Source of the DNA: Sphaeroforma sirkka
Lineage: Eukaryota > Opisthokonta > Ichthyosporea > Ichthyophonida
Direction: 5' to 3'
NCBI GenBank assembly: GCA_001586965.3
Contig: LUCW03000948.1
Location: 15,001 to 40,245 of the forward strand
DNA length: 25,245 bases
The notes beneath the pieces were generated by a model. It searched no databases. It saw nothing but the letters and a program-made list of their open reading frames with translations, and was not told the DNA's origin. Of this stretch, positions 1 to 10,629 are shown piece after piece. Position 1 is the first letter of the stretch, and every line of letters starts with the position of its first letter. The position numbers and the translations under genes are program-made.

Positions 1-137
1 TTTAAATTGATATCATTGTTCGTGAACATGATTTCTAGAGTGGCTGTGAATCGAGTGTGTATTGAAAATAAAGTCAGTAGTCGTAGGAATCCATACTACC
101 AGTCAGGAGTTGAATATTTTCATACATAACGAGCGCC
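1..137 (+). promoter_or_regulatory. 5' flank / 5' UTR of the RPB8 gene
   Basis: This is the stretch upstream of the RPB8 start codon at 138. The ATG sits in gagcgccATGg, which has G at +4 and a C-rich upstream context compatible with a good eukaryotic initiator. I see no clear TATA box or initiator motif, and the window starts too close to say more. It presumably holds the 5' UTR and proximal promoter by position only. Confidence 0.35.
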
Positions 138-761
138 ATGGTTACTGCAACTAAAAAGTCAAAGAAAGGGACAAAGTCCATCTTCAGGACCAACTTCAAA
201 GTACATGCAATTGATCGCACAGAGGATCCCAATGATCCATCTAAACGTATAATAAGTAAGAGGTTTGAAGCCGTCTCGCGGCTTGAAGGGAAATCTGGCG
301 AAGGATGCAGCATCGTGCTGGACTACCAGAGCGAATTGATCTCCCTAGCCGAAGGTGACAAGGTAGAGCATAGCACACAAAAGCACGTACTCGTCTAGCA
401 CAGCAATATCTGAAGACACTCTACAACCTCTTAAAATTTATTTCGGATGTCATTTATCAAACGTAAACTATACGATGCCTTCCTGTGCTATCTGTTCTTC
501 TGAATTCAACGAATTTCATTTATACATTGCATGCAAAATTTAATGGTAGAAGATACGTGCACACAAGTGTGAAATTGACTAACGTCATATACTTATTGTG
601 TACTTTACATATATATCGCAATAAACATTGAAATGCATATATATATATATATATAATGTATGTATGTATATATGTGGGTATGCATATATATATATATGTG
701 TGTGTGTGCGTTCGTTGTGTGTTTTTGTAGGTATATATTTATGTACATGCATATATACGTG

Positions 762-821
<60 letters not shown>

Positions 822-862
822 TATATGCATATATGTACATGCGTTATATATATGTATATGTA

Positions 863-916
<54 letters not shown>

Positions 917-1309
917 GTTCGTGTGTGTATGCATGACCATATAGATTGCAGAAAAACATAATGCATATACATATATTTATACCGACATACATGAATTGAT
1001 AAATAATATATATATATGTGTCTGTGTGTGATTTTGTGGGCATGTATATATGTTTGAATATTTGTATGTGTATGTATATTTGCATGTGCACCTCAAATAT
1101 ATATATATATATATATATACGTGTATATGTATACATGTACCGCATGTATATATATGCTTGTATTCATAAAACATATATATATATATATGTATTCATATCT
1201 ATATGATTGCTAGTATTCATATAGGTATGTATATTTGATCAATATATATATATATACGTTCATGTCGTATATGTATATATGCATATTATTTATATACACA
1301 TACATATAA

Positions 1310-1353
<44 letters not shown>

Positions 1354-1561
1354 TGATCAGCAAAACATATGTGTTTTACGTACATACATTTTGGCAGATA
1401 TATTCATGCATGAATATGTCATTTATATTTATATTATATATCTATATATATATATCGTATATATATGTACGTATGTGTGTGTGTTTGTATGTTTGTTTTG
1501 TTTTGTTTGTGTTTGTTTGTCCTGTACAAATTTTTTGTTTTGTGTGGAAGTATATAGTACC

Positions 1562-1593
<32 letters not shown>

Positions 1594-1687
1594 ATAATGC
1601 GTGTGTGCAGGTGAATATATAGAATATATGTACTTTATATATATACATATACATAAATTGTGATGTCATATATATGTGTTTGTATAA

Positions 1688-1725
<38 letters not shown>

Positions 1726-1783
1726 ATTTATGTGTGGCGCGCGTAAACATATACGTTATTAATGCTCGTATATATCTATGTTT

Positions 1784-1817
<34 letters not shown>

Positions 1818-1943
1818 ACGCATACAAGGTCATATGTATGTATGTATATATACATTTACATCATGTATGTATAAATTTAAATATACATCTTTTCATACGC
1901 ATCTACACGCACATATGTATGTATGTATATACGTTCGTTTGTA

Positions 1944-1986
<43 letters not shown>

Positions 1987-3548
1987 GTGTGAATTTGTGC
2001 GCTGATATATGAAATACGTGTAAAACATTATTTGTATATGCGCACGTGTTCACATATGTCAAAATATATAAATATGCTTGTACATATGTACTGATGTATC
2101 ATTGTATATATATGTGGGTATTGGTGTCAATATATATCATACATGTTTTATATAGATATATATATGCAGGCATGTATATCTTTATATTTTTTTATATATA
2201 ATTCGTCTATGTTTATGTATGTATGGAGTATGTTTGTATATCTCTGTCATTGAATCTGTTTATGTTGATTTTTTTTTACATTTGTACGAATGTATGTAAA
2301 TGTAAACATATACTATTTATATATTTATAATATTCGTTATGATCTGTAGTATGTTCATTTATTCATTTATTCATGTGTATATGTATGTATATTTAACACG
2401 CATATGCAGTGTCTATATAAATATACAATATATATATATATACGTATTTTGTTCATTCGTTTATATGCATATGTACAGATGTATGCATGCCTGCATGTTT
2501 GTATTTATTTATGTTTGTGAGTGTGTATGTTTATATATATATATATATATATATATATGGTTGATTGTTTGATTTATCTGTATGTGTATACATAAACTAA
2601 TCGAGTATATATGTATGTGAGTATGTATTTATATACCCTTAAAAAATTGTGTCTTGGTGTATACGCGTCATACATTATATATTTATCTATCATTTATATA
2701 TATATTATATATATATCGACTCTGATCTTCATTTGATTAGTTGATTTTCACAATTGTTGAATGTGATTTTTTAAATGTGCAAATTATGCGTCCTTTATAT
2801 ACATAATAAACCTGTATATTTTTTTACTTTAATTACTTGTTATGTGCTTCTAGTTGGTAAAAGTGTTTTCGTTACCCCTTCGCGTTTGCTTTGGATATGT
2901 ATATTTGTCATGTAGAGATACCTACTGTGCAATGTTGATTTGTGAACATTTGTAGCTGTTTCTTCCCATATATAAAATGCATTTTGTTGGACTAAAACAA
3001 AATTGGCGAGAGATTTTATACTCATTGTCCAACTATTGTTAGCATAGGTCGATCTAGCCATCTCAGAGAGCGACAGCCTGATGGATGAATTTTCCTACGT
3101 GATGTTCGGCCGGATTTTTAAGTAAGTGCAATCTATATTACAATTTGTGTCGTTTCTTGGTTTCTGCAATCAGTGATTCCCTGTGCGCATACCAAGTTAT
3201 ATTAATTGAGCTTGGATGATAGTCCAGGTATGATCATCGTGCAAATTTACGTGCGTGTCGTTCTGAATAGCGCATCTGGCTCCTGTTTCGACGCTGAGAT
3301 AATATAGTTTATACCCTATGCCACTTAATGAAGCACCTTTCATGTAACTGTTACGTAGCGTTTACTGTCCATTCAAACACCTGTTTTGGCTTATGTATAT
3401 CAGGTACGAGAAGAAAGAGGGTGACCAATTAGCAATGTATGCGTCCTTCGGTGGAATGATGCTTGAGTTGCTCTTCCCAATTGGTACGCTGGACACCACC
3501 CGCTTCCCAATTGACGCACAACCGTACTTATACCTAACTAAGGCGTGA
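138..3548 (+). CDS. RPB8: RPB8 (RPABC3), subunit shared by RNA polymerases I, II and III; three exons
   Basis: RPB8 is the small OB-fold subunit common to all three nuclear RNA polymerases. I read three exons: 138-362, 3048-3121 and 3404-3548. Donors are AAG|GTAGAG and AA|GTAAGT; acceptors are CATAG|GTC and ATCAG|GTA. The spliced product is 147 aa, against about 146-150 in yeast and human. Family landmarks appear in order: [11 protein letters not shown] (human FDRVSRLHCES), [15 protein letters not shown] (LDVNIQIYPVDLGDK), [13 protein letters not shown] (DQFEYVMYGKVYR), then [14 protein letters not shown] (AYVSYGGLLMRLQG), ending PYLYLTKA (VYLLMKKLAF). Intron phases are 0 and 2 and keep the frame. 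Compared with human it has a basic N-terminal extension of about 12 residues, an insert near residues 27-40, and a much shorter loop after GDKVDLAIS. Reading on past 362 without splicing gives only a short tail that does not match the family. The family call is secure; the exact splice sites are inferred from sequence. Confidence 0.9.
363..3047 (+). other. RPB8 intron 1 (2685 bp, phase 0), filled with AT simple sequence
   Basis: This intron lies between the codons for GDK and VDLAIS. The donor is GTAGAG and the acceptor is preceded by a weak pyrimidine tract (tactcattgtccaactattgttag). About two thirds is (TA)n, (TATG)n and (TG)n simple sequence. It is roughly ten times longer than intron 2 (282 bp). 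The many long tyrosine/isoleucine open frames on both strands here are by-products of TA repeats and are not genes. Confidence 0.8.
630..2565. repeat. (TA)n / (TATG)n / (TG)n microsatellite field
   Basis: Long uninterrupted TA runs lie near 767-818, 868-914, 1314-1350, 1569-1587, 1696-1722, 1788-1815, 1949-1984 and 2532-2558. They are separated by degenerate TATG, TGTG and TTTG stretches. The whole field is inside the first intron of RPB8. Runs such as those near 767-818 and 868-914 are self-complementary and could pair with themselves or each other in the pre-mRNA. Dinucleotide runs of this kind are usually length-variable, and their exact length in an assembly should not be trusted. Confidence 0.9.
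3122..3403 (+). other. RPB8 intron 2 (282 bp, phase 2)
   Basis: It has a consensus donor GTAAGTGC and acceptor tatatcAG. Splicing joins AA to G, restoring a lysine codon (FGRIF-K-YEKKEG), so the protein runs on in frame with the family alignment. No gene or repeat was seen inside it. Confidence 0.85.
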
Positions 3549-4445
3549 AATTTAGCATAAACACCTGACAACTAAGTCAGTCCAAGTTGAGTGGTTCGAC
3601 TGCATCACTTCAGCGCGAATGGTTTGTGCAATCGCTTCGGATACATACTTTACAGTGAGATCAATGCTTCTAAATAGTCCTTGGTGCGATAGGAGGGGGA
3701 GGGAAAGGGGACAGTCAAAAGTGTTGCTGGGTAAACAAATACTGACTTGTTTGGCAGATAGTACCTACATGGTGATGAGACACTCATGTCGTCGGCGCTA
3801 CTAACTTACGGCAAGCTTCCTTGTGAATTATGGATCTCAGCGTTTCTGCTGTCACTCAAATTATTCGCGCTGTACGTTTTTAAGGCTATCTCGGCGTACA
3901 TGTGGTGTCCAATTTGTGTCAGTAAAATTTAGAAGCAGGTCTACATATCTGCACTTTCATGGAAAGAGAGGTAAATAAAGACTTGATGATCAAATGATTA
4001 TCACCCATAGCAAAGTGTATGTCATCCGTAAGCTGAAATAGTATCTCATATAGTAAAATATGGAATAAAACCTCCGTTTTGAAAAGCGCGGTTGATGCCG
4101 GAAAGCCGGGGAACGATTGAATGTCCAAAACCTAACACCGAAGTTGTGCCATATCGTGTTTACCCATTCGTGCAACACAGAGGTGTTGTGTAACCCGGCT
4201 ACTCGCTTTCGGGTGATGACTGCTAGAAGTTTGCCGCGCAGCATGCAGATATACATTGCAACAGTTCAGAAAGCTTAACTTTATGGCTTCTGACAACGAA
4301 CCATATTCGTGGATTGTGCATAGCATGCGTTGTGATACACAATTTGTATAAGATCGCAACATAAGTTTCCTCTTCATTTTATGTATAGTGCCATTGATTG
4401 GCTATGATAATTTATTCTGTATTTGTAGTGGGAACGTACTAGCAC
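3549..4445. other. Convergent 3' region between RPB8 and the GT14 gene; no gene recognised
   Basis: This holds the 3' UTR of RPB8 (plus) and the short 3' UTR of the minus-strand glycosyltransferase gene. AATAAA occurs on the plus strand at 3974-3979 and 4064-4069, either of which could serve RPB8. On the minus strand AATAAA lies at 4416-4411, about 30 bases past the glycosyltransferase stop, giving that gene a very short 3' UTR. Small open frames on both strands show no family resemblance. Confidence 0.5.
4411..4416 (-). terminator. Candidate poly(A) signal AATAAA for the GT14 gene
   Basis: The plus strand reads TTTATT, so the minus strand carries AATAAA about 30 bases beyond the TAA stop at 4446-4448. 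The position fits a compact 3' UTR. The signal is short and could occur by chance in AT-rich DNA. Confidence 0.4.
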
Positions 4446-5909
4446 TTAGGTATTCCTGATTAATAGTGATGAATTCGCTTTTATCGTATTCAGTCTTGCG
4501 AGTTTGTTCTCTTCGAGTGCCCCGTGGTCGAACTCGGTCATATTGTGGATATACAAGGGCAATATATCCTCTAATCTAGCATCGTAAACCCGCTTTTCTC
4601 CTTCCAAGTCCTTTCTCATTTTCACAACTGCATTCTGGTTGAACTTCCTGGCGAAAAGCAATGATGGGTGAGTTACCAAATTTTTCAAATATGTATCTTC
4701 TACACCAGACATGGACAGTGGATGTACAAGCTCGCCTTGGCTCTTCTCGAATCCAACCTCCAGGTCAAAAGGTGTTTTTTGTAAGCATCTGGCCCAGTAC
4801 GCGAAAGTCGTACACCTCTGTTCAACGCCAATCTGCTCTAAACCAGTGAAAACGTCCTCGGAATTCAAATCATCTACGATCTTTCCTTCAACTTTTGCCC
4901 TTTGTATTAGTGCAATCGCTGGTACAGTTTCATCTGAACACATCTTGGGGTCGTTGTAGCGCCCATCTACGACATCGCGCAGTGTATCATAATAATCGAG
5001 TGATGACCTGCCGTTCTCGTATAAAACGATTTTAGCATGATCGCGAGACAAAATCACCCATTGATGGTGTTTCAGCGTATCCGAACTCTCGGCGCGGCTC
5101 GAATCTTGGAAACGACAGTCACTATTTGCCTGTCCCACCATGGATGTAAAGCAAAACTTGGATGTGTTCGGCGAATCCACGACCAGATCATTGTATATGT
5201 AGTCGAAGCTCTTTAAAGGAATTGCGTTGTGAGATACAAAGACAAATTGCTGATTAGTTGGATCTCTCAAAGCCGCCTGAACAAGGCTATATTGAACACC
5301 CATAAGCGCACACCAGGAAGAAGACGTGATGGATACCTCGTGGTAACTAGGATACTGTTGGAGAAAGTCGCCACTGTTTGGTGTTGGGTTATTCCGGTGC
5401 ACATACAAGTTATACTTACTCGAGTCCGCTTGATCGAAGAAACTATCCCAAATTTCGTCCTGTGCATGTCCGTCTGATTCCAAGAACATAAATGCTATCT
5501 TAGGCTCCTCACTGTGACTCTGTATAGATCTAGTCGATCTCGATAATGAACTCTGCAATCCGTGCGTGTCTATCGCATGGATGTACTTTCTGTATTGCTG
5601 TGCTCGATCAACATAAATTTCTTCCTCAATTACATTTTGCCCCCTATTGTTTAAGGCGCCACTACTGGCATTATCTATGATATTGCCACCATTGTATAAG
5701 GTTAAGATCCCGATCACAAGAAAGCAAAGAATACTTAGTAGTATCATGTACTTGTTTGGTGCACGTATTAGCAATTTCTTGTCTGCACCAAAACCGTTCT
5801 TATGTTGTAATCGGCGGTCTAGTTCCATTGAGAGGTCGGGAGATGAGTGAATCTCTCTGATACCCGAACGTGTATCAGCCATGTCAACCGATAAAGATGA
5901 ATGATGCAT
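4446..5909 (-). CDS. Type II membrane glycosyltransferase, Core-2/I-branching (GT14) family, BC10-like
   Basis: The protein is 487 aa from a single exon. A cytosolic N-terminus of about 53 residues, rich in K/R just before the membrane (RRLQHK, KKLLIRAPNK), leads to one hydrophobic span at residues 54-72 and then a lumenal stem and catalytic domain. This is the Golgi type II layout. The domain from about residue 137 to 423 matches the plant BC10/DUF266 branch of GT14: KIAFMFL near 137, YNLYVHRNNP near 166, a serine/tryptophan-cysteine block near 194-200, ALRDPTNQQFVFVSHNAIPL near 213-232, HQWVILSRDHA near 282, an SDETVPAIAL block near 325, and SLLFARKF near 416. The family transfers sugars, commonly GlcNAc in animals, onto glycans or glycoproteins. 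Acceptor and donor cannot be told from sequence. A second Met at residue 10 is possible but the first gives the fuller protein. There is no sign of decay. Confidence 0.8.
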   Translation of the reverse strand: MHHSSLSVDMADTRSGIREIHSSPDLSMELDRRLQHKNGFGADKKLLIRAPNKYMILLSILCFLVIGILTLYNGGNIIDNASSGALNNRGQNVIEEEIYVDRAQQYRKYIHAIDTHGLQSSLSRSTRSIQSHSEEPKIAFMFLESDGHAQDEIWDSFFDQADSSKYNLYVHRNNPTPNSGDFLQQYPSYHEVSITSSSWCALMGVQYSLVQAALRDPTNQQFVFVSHNAIPLKSFDYIYNDLVVDSPNTSKFCFTSMVGQANSDCRFQDSSRAESSDTLKHHQWVILSRDHAKIVLYENGRSSLDYYDTLRDVVDGRYNDPKMCSDETVPAIALIQRAKVEGKIVDDLNSEDVFTGLEQIGVEQRCTTFAYWARCLQKTPFDLEVGFEKSQGELVHPLSMSGVEDTYLKNLVTHPSLLFARKFNQNAVVKMRKDLEGEKRVYDARLEDILPLYIHNMTEFDHGALEENKLARLNTIKANSSLLIRNT

Positions 5910-7085
5910 GTTGTACGAGCTTTGGTCAAGACTAGCAATGTGCTTTTCTGTTCTACATTGTCAAATGCATCACCATATATTTGTGTGTGTAAATCGTAAA
6001 ATCTGTGAATTCACAATTGCACATGATGCGAGATTGGATCAACAGTTTCGAGTCTACTCGACAGTATGTATGGTGCTGTACTTATTCTCAGAACATAGAC
6101 AGTTTTTTTTTGTAAAAATTGCGTTCATATTCTAGCAAATATAAAATCGACCAGCTGTCACACACACACACTGCTGACTGCTGAGTACTCTAGTGTACTG
6201 TAAATATTTAATATTCACCACCGAGTCCCGACTACCGACTATCGACGAGAGTATGACTACGTTCAAATTTAAATTGAATTTGTTTTAATAAAAACCAATA
6301 GATACGACCGTTATTCCCGAGTAAACAAGTTCAGTCTCCACTCTCCAGCGAACTCTCTTCTACTCCTTTTGGCTTTTGACCAGCCTATAGTTTTTTTTTA
6401 AGTAATATCTAATTACTTCTAAATTTTGACTGTAGAGAGTATAGACTATAGAGTATAGAGACCTTTAGAGTATAGAGTATATTATTTATTTATGACATCA
6501 GTGAAAAAAGTATTCGTCACAAAATGACACAACTTCATCTGCGGCTTCTTCCGGCTTTCGGGATTCTTGCCAAAATGTGCAATAAACACATTTTATAGCT
6601 CATGTGTGATCAGAGAAAACATGTGTCAGATTGACATACTGTCAGACTGTCAGACCAGATGTCAGTGACTCATTGCGTATATATGTCTGTATGAGATAAA
6701 TAATAAAATATTGTGCAGACAGTTTCAGATTGCAGACTTACCTGACAAAAAGTACAGACTTACAGTCTACAGCCTGTTGCAGAGTCGCAGACTGCAGAGT
6801 GCAGACTGCAGAGTGCAGACCTACTAAAGCTCAATACGCTACGATAGATACATATAAATATATATTTTAAAATATACGGTCAACTTTCCAACGAAAAGGA
6901 CTGTGTAACTTTTAAAACTAACCAATGACCTTTTCTAATTAGATTTTGCTAGGGATATCCTCGATTTTGAGATTATGACATGACCTCAGGGGCTCATGAT
7001 AACGTTTTTAGCTTCGCTGCAGACTCTATATATATATATATATTTGTTCTTTTTTTTAAATAAGAACTTTTTAGCTCTCTCTCTC
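5910..7085. other. Upstream region of the GT14 gene and simple-sequence-rich spacer
   Basis: The first few hundred bases must contain the promoter and 5' UTR of the minus-strand glycosyltransferase, but I see no convincing core motif. Beyond about 6400 the DNA becomes cryptic simple sequence: AGAGTATAGA-type repeats near 6430-6480, GTCAGA/CAGACT-type words near 6620-6830, and a short TA run near 7027-7043. No open frame here resembles a protein family. Confidence 0.5.
6788..6820. repeat. Short tandem repeat, 14-bp unit, 2.4 copies
   Basis: The unit CAGACTGCAGAGTG occurs at 6788-6801 and 6802-6815, followed by a partial CAGAC at 6816-6820. It sits within a wider zone of drifting CAGACT/GTCAGA words, suggesting slippage-driven growth of the spacer. 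Confidence 0.85.
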
Positions 7086-7207
7086 GATATGAAGTCAATT
7101 GACTCAATTCTCTATGTATTTATTTTTCAACAGTGTGACACTACTACATACTAGTAGCAGTACTCTTTTTATAAATGTACTGTTCACTTTTTTTAGATTA
7201 TTTATAC

Positions 7208-7395
7208 GTTATTCGTTAAACGTTTATGTCGATAGACAGTGGCCCAATACTACTATGAGGTCTAATTTTCAGGCTAGCCTGCTGCCAGCCCATTTGCCTT
7301 TTGTTCTTTCTTTTTAGGTCAAATTTCACGCGTTGTACGTTTAACGCATAAATTTTATCTTTTTTCTTGTACGTAAAACGTTAAACGTTAAACTG
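7208..7395. repeat. Cluster of GTTAAACG / CGTTTAAC words
   Basis: TTCGTTAAACGTTTA lies near 7211, GTACGTTTAACGC near 7337, and ACGTTAAACGTTAAAC near 7377-7392. These are the same word in both orientations, so the site is close to palindromic. Repeated near-palindromic words can be binding sites for a dimeric factor, but nothing else ties them to a gene here. Confidence 0.4.
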
Positions 7396-9846
7396 TGTAT
7401 AGCACAACGTAATGAGACCTGTCGGAGGCGAACAGCCGAACACACGCTGACCCGGGCGAGTGGTGACCCTGGTGAGTGACGCCGTGTCACACACTCCGCA
7501 CCGGTGCACGGCACGCCGCTCGGTGAGTCGGTGACGCCTTAGCGGTGTCGGTCGCTAAATACTGGAGTGGTCTCACACTCACAGTCACATTGAAAAAAAA
7601 CAAACACTTCACAAGTTCACAGACACTGTATTTACTTCCCACCTCACGAATCACGAGCTCACACTTCACAGTTCACAATACACACACAAGAAGTGAGTTT
7701 TAAAAATAACTCGAATGACAAACAACGGCGAATTTGGGAGCACATATATTTATGTGTACATAAATAAAGATAAGAAAAAAGAAGAAGAAATCTATAGCCA
7801 TTTAAAAAATATGTTTATTTTTGTAAAACAAATGTACAGACTACAGAGTGAGATTATTACAGAACGAGAAAGTCAGAAAGGTAGGTGCCACCCGCCACCA
7901 TGCCAATTTAAAAAAAACTTAAAAAAGGTTAGAACTTGGAGAGTAAGAAGTAAATTCAAAGCATGAGCTCTGGACTCTGGAATCTTGCTAGGTCTGAAGT
8001 CTGGAGACTGGAGTTCCGATATTGGTTGGAACTTGGAACTGTTTCAAAAGTTCAAATGTTGAAATGTAAATACTTATGTATACATATATGTTTCTTGCTT
8101 TGTTTTAAATAAAAACAATAAAAACAACATACTTCACCTGTGTCACTGTGGGGCTGTAGTCCCTGTGGGACACTGTGAGTGTGGGCAGTGAGTTTAGTTC
8201 AGACTCCAGTGACTGAGTTTCAGAGTGACGGAGTGACTTTTGGCTGATTTTTTAGGCGGTAAATAGAGAGTAGTATCACAACTACAATATGTAGCCCCTG
8301 GCGCCCTGGCCCCCGCCCCCCGTATCCGGCTATCCGCTGCCCTGCTTTTTTTAATTTTATCCACACGTTAGGATCACTGAGCAAAAAAAATGTAACTTTT
8401 ATATCTCATCGATAGGTGCATTTTCCAGGTCGCTCAGGTGACACCGTGACAGTCGTCACAAATGAAACGCTCAATCTCTTTTGATTGCCTATTATCAATT
8501 TCGTGGCCTAAATTTTTCAACGCAACTTGTTGAGTGCAGTTCCCCCCAAAAAAAACTGTTAACTTTTTTATTTTTAGTGTTGGAGACCTCTAAACTTTTA
8601 AAAAAGCGTTTAATAAACGAATTATTCGGTGTGTAAATAATGTCAATCCGGTTTGTTTTTTGTTTGCTTTTTTTTATTAATATTCTAACGTTTTTTAGTT
8701 GTAGGCTTATGGCCTGTGGGTCATTGAAACTTGTCCACGTTTCAGCTGTCCACTTCGATAGATGCTCCATTTCATTCGTATATAGACGTTGGGCATGATA
8801 CGGCTATAAGCACAACGCAGTCTAGTCATAGTAACAGACGTTTGGTTTCATCACAAAACAGCACTCAGTATTTCAGAATGCTACAAATATATCGCACAGC
8901 TTATATTTTTTAGAATAAATTTATACACACTTTGCAAGCCTATTTACAGCTGGGTTGGCACCTGACAGCGAGTCAACGACAGGTACATGTCGCCGCGAGC
9001 CCGCGACACGTATGTACTACATGTCGTTTGGTGTTACGACAGTCGGTCAGATGACCCCCAAGGCCTAAGGGTGTTCACTCGGTAGATGTCTCATTTTTCC
9101 TTGTGCCGGTCAGATGGCAAGTTACGAGGACCCACTAATTATTAGGCTATTTCATATCTAGAGTAGAGTCTATATTAAATAATATGTAAATACGTCATAT
9201 GTATTACTCTTTTGTTTTTGTTTTTTCTTGTTTGAACAAAAAAGAACCCAAACCCAGAATTGTTGGTTTGTTTTGCACATTATAAATAGCTTTCTTGTCT
9301 AATTGAAGGTTGTTTTGCAGGAGATAAAAGAAACCAATTAGTGGAAACTGCGCACGCAATCACGTGCATAAGAGTATGTATTTGAATTTTTTTATCATCT
9401 CTCGCCCTCGGTTGGTCATTTTCATGTATTATTGTGACGTAATCTATTTGAAATGATTCATACTATTCTGGAAACATTTGAAAACGTTCATGAAATGTTC
9501 CGGTCCTGACCAATTAGATTTCTCTGTTAATGGCAGGTTTCTGAACGTTTGAAACCAATATTTTCAAACGTGACTCGTCGTCAACTTGGTTTTATAGAAA
9601 TTGAACTAGGGTTTTTTCTCATCGCCCAGTTACCTTGGTTCGCATTACCTTGGATACGAATCATAAAAACTTTGCAAACAATATTTATTAGTATATACGA
9701 TATACAAAACACTGAATAAATGTACAGTTTTAAATATCAAATTGTCTGAAAAGTTTTAATTGAGTCTGGAAATCGAATGAGTTTTAGCACCGAGTTTTCA
9801 TGGTGAGAAACGAGTTTCAGATCGGAGTAAACTTGCGACTCAAATC

Positions 9847-9859
9847 GGGGGGGGGGGGG
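9847..9859 (+). repeat. Poly(G) run of 13
   Basis: An uninterrupted run of thirteen G lies in otherwise AT-rich DNA. It is probably slippage-prone, and its exact length may be a sequencing uncertainty. Confidence 0.9.
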
Positions 9860-10316
9860 TTGTTCGGGATTTACAACTCGTTTTGAAACGCAACTAAAAA
9901 CCCTAAAACACTCATTGCTGCCGGCACCAAGCCGGTCTCCTACGAAACGACCCGTGAAGCTGACAGTATTTACTAGTCGATTTTGGATTCACAAGAAAGC
10001 CCCTGGTTCCTATCGCGCTACTCGAAACCTTCTCACATCCAATCTCTCAATCTATTTCTTCGTGAGACCCTCAGTAAAGAGACCAGGATGAAATACCCCT
10101 GGACACTCTGATATTCTACGTCAATAGTATTGATAACAAAATGATTACACGGCCATATGAACGCCAAAGCACACAGAGAACACCGCGTACGGTGAAGAGC
10201 GTACAAGTTGAAAATTCGACGGGTGGTGAAGGGTGTAAGATATTATGATGTAGAATATGGTAGTGTGTGTTCGAGCGTATATGATTAAAAAATGTGGTGT
10301 TATGGCCAGACTAATT

Positions 10317-10540
10317 AACACCCAACTACAAAGTGCGTTTGCAGTTGTGTACCTGTCCAGACTAACTAACACCCAACTTCAGAGGGGCTAGGGAAATACA
10401 CAGAACCAAATTCAGAGGACAAAAAAAACACAGTAGAATTACAAAGAGGAATTCACGGTGCCTGTAACAAAACTCAAGTACGGGTTAGAGGCATGCTAGT
10501 CTTTGATTTTACATATGAAATCCTAAGTAAGTAAAGGCAG
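10317..10540. repeat. Direct repeat copy A (224 bp)
   Basis: It starts AACACCCAACTACAAAGTGC and ends AAGTAAGTAAAGGCAG. It matches copy B at 10630-10852 with only a handful of substitutions and one-base indels, roughly 95% identity by eye. Within the copy, the word GACTAACTAACACCCAACT near 10361 repeats the copy's own start, so there is a smaller nested duplication. Confidence 0.9.
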
Positions 10541-10629
10541 ATATTACATAATATATCATAAAGATCCTACTATGGAATTGACAACCAAAGTTTAAAAGAA
10601 ACACAAGGCTACAATTAGAAAAAAAGTAA
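10541..10629. other. Spacer between the two direct repeat copies
   Basis: These 89 bases are AT-rich and are not duplicated on the outer side of copy B as far as I can see. The layout is therefore copy A, spacer, copy B, with a start-to-start distance of 313 bp. Confidence 0.7.

Larger units (their letters stand above)
7086..10316. other. Gene-poor stretch with GC-rich islands; no gene recognised
   Basis: I found no supportable coding region on either strand in these 3.2 kb. The base composition is patchy. GC-rich islands near 7420-7550, 8285-8345 and 8940-9080 sit in AT-rich DNA. There is a cluster of GTTAAACG-type words near 7210-7395, a 13-base G run at 9847-9859, and an imperfect palindrome CGACAGGTACATGTCG at 8977-8992. 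The short open frames (for example around 7715-7966 and 8731-8913) are low-complexity or unlike any family I know. Non-coding RNA genes or decayed elements cannot be excluded. Confidence 0.5.

Noticed and set aside
585-2572. Many open frames of 60-186 codons on both strands, rich in Tyr/Ile/Val/Cys/His
   Set aside because: They are translations of (TA)n, (TG)n and TATG repeats inside an intron. Long frames on both strands are expected from such repeats.
2840-4377. Small minus-strand frames overlapping and following RPB8 exons 2 and 3
   Set aside because: They are shadows of the plus-strand exons or 3' UTR frames, with no family resemblance or sensible codon pattern.
7487-8913. Short frames at 7487-7669, 7715-7966, 8495-8770 and 8731-8913 as genes
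   Set aside because: They are low in complexity, lack a recognisable domain, and lie in patchy simple sequence.
10145-10372. Minus-strand 75-codon frame with hydrophobic stretches
   Set aside because: It runs into the start of the direct repeat and matches nothing I recognise, so it is probably a chance frame.
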